Below, in pieces: positions 63,404 through 64,000 of a stretch of 64,000 nucleotides of DNA (position 1 is the stretch's first letter; each line of letters begins with the position of its first letter). A model generated the notes under the pieces. It saw only the letters and a program-made list of their open reading frames with translations, had not been told where the DNA came from and made no database searches. The position numbers were made by a program, and so were the translations under genes. Origin of the DNA: Pachypanchax playfairii. Taxonomy: Eukaryota > Chordata > Actinopteri > Cyprinodontiformes > Aplocheilidae. Location: assembly GCA_006937955.1 (NCBI GenBank), contig SSNP01000350.1:1-64000 (forward strand). The letters are read 5' to 3'.

Positions 63404-64000
63404 AAACTACAACAAGGAATGGAGCACAAGGTTGAACAACCAGCACAACCATACATGTCTAATTAGTTTTATGGGTTTGGCAATATAAATCGTGTGTAAT
63501 ATGATGTTACCACGCACACAGTACAACACAAAACCAGCCAGGGCCGGAGTGGGACTCATCTTCAGCCCTTGAGTTCCACGTCTCAGACCGGCCCATTTTA
63601 GATCACAACCTATTATTATTAAAACCATAAAGTCTTAACCTTACATGTTAAATCTACAATGGTGCACTGTTACATAAAGCCTTAATTCACTGTAATTGAT
63701 TTAGCAATATTTGATGAGAATAAGAAAAAAATGTATATTCTGTGACTGAGTGTGATTGAAACTATCAACAGACTCATAGAAAGTGGTTATCCAATGCTTG
63801 CTAGTTCACATACTCTGTTACAACAGCTCACCTGCTCCTACCAGCCTACTAACAGGAGCATCTCCTCAATCACTTCCTGGCACTGCTTCTGGCACTCAAT
63901 CATATTTTTAGGTCATAACTCAGTACAAGCTCCCTTTTTACAAACAATTCTGATCAATTCAGTTTCACAAATGTAGTGCTGAATTGTCCAGCATCTGAGG
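63404..64000. other. Nothing recognised
   Basis: Frames of about 73 codons on both strands lack known motifs. No inverted ends or window-internal repeats are seen. Confidence 0.5.

Overview
This window is vertebrate, almost certainly teleost fish, intergenic DNA built nearly entirely from transposable elements. The evidence is the element mix: BEL/Pao, Copia, chromodomain Ty3/Gypsy, Gmr1-like Gypsy and retrovirus-like LTR elements; L2/Rex1-like and I-group LINEs; a tRNA-derived SINE; and Tc1, hAT, Harbinger-like, THAP-domain and TTAA-target DNA transposons, many carrying the decayed frames usual in fish genomes. I found no host gene that I can defend. The ray-finned fish assignment is an inference from these families; a percomorph is plausible but not proven.

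Layout. 1-1879: 3' end of a BEL element. 2030-6516: a TTAA-target element interrupted by a complete-length but dead Copia element (TSD TATTG). 6530-7704: L2-type LINE tail. 7905-8815: an old repeat holding a second TTAA element. 8951-9226: SINE. 9946-14000: microsatellite, hairpins, a Tc1 fragment and an unclassified foldback element. 14528-17960: an endogenous retrovirus with gag, protease, integrase and env pieces and a 3' LTR but no recognisable RT. 18010-20006: antisense Gypsy gag-pro-RT fragment. 20360-22640: mostly featureless. 22640-38150: an L2-like LINE split by one 13.6-kb insertion with about 300-bp inverted ends, a 9-bp target duplication and a THAP exon. That insertion itself contains an intact-ORF Tc1 element, a Harbinger-like Myb gene and a chromovirus, and the chromovirus holds a DD37E Tc1/mariner copy and a short retrocopy. 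38178-43140: an ERV remnant and several related but diverged repeat blocks. 43166-46582: hAT, a perfect palindrome and a Myb-bearing element with a 6-bp duplication. 46960-54436: a Gmr1-like Gypsy (integrase before RT) shredded by TTAA elements, a LINE and a hAT. 54437-57222: the only long stretch free of recognisable repeats. 57519-61142: an I-group LINE with two ORFs. 61310-64000: transposon-derived gene remnants, a 104-bp palindrome and low-complexity DNA.

How it fits together. The window records repeated rounds of insertion, and several can be ordered because a related copy elsewhere in the window preserves the empty site. Only one element looks potentially functional by coding capacity, the Tc1 copy at 23601-25202 (340-codon transposase, 200-bp ends, TA duplication). 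Two retroelements show clear unusual priming arrangements: the Copia element matches the anticodon arm of initiator tRNA-Met, and the chromovirus carries a self-priming arrangement in which a sequence at its predicted RNA start pairs with the site just after the LTR.

Limits: all family names come from reading motifs by eye. LTR and TIR ends are well fixed where a target duplication is quoted and approximate elsewhere.
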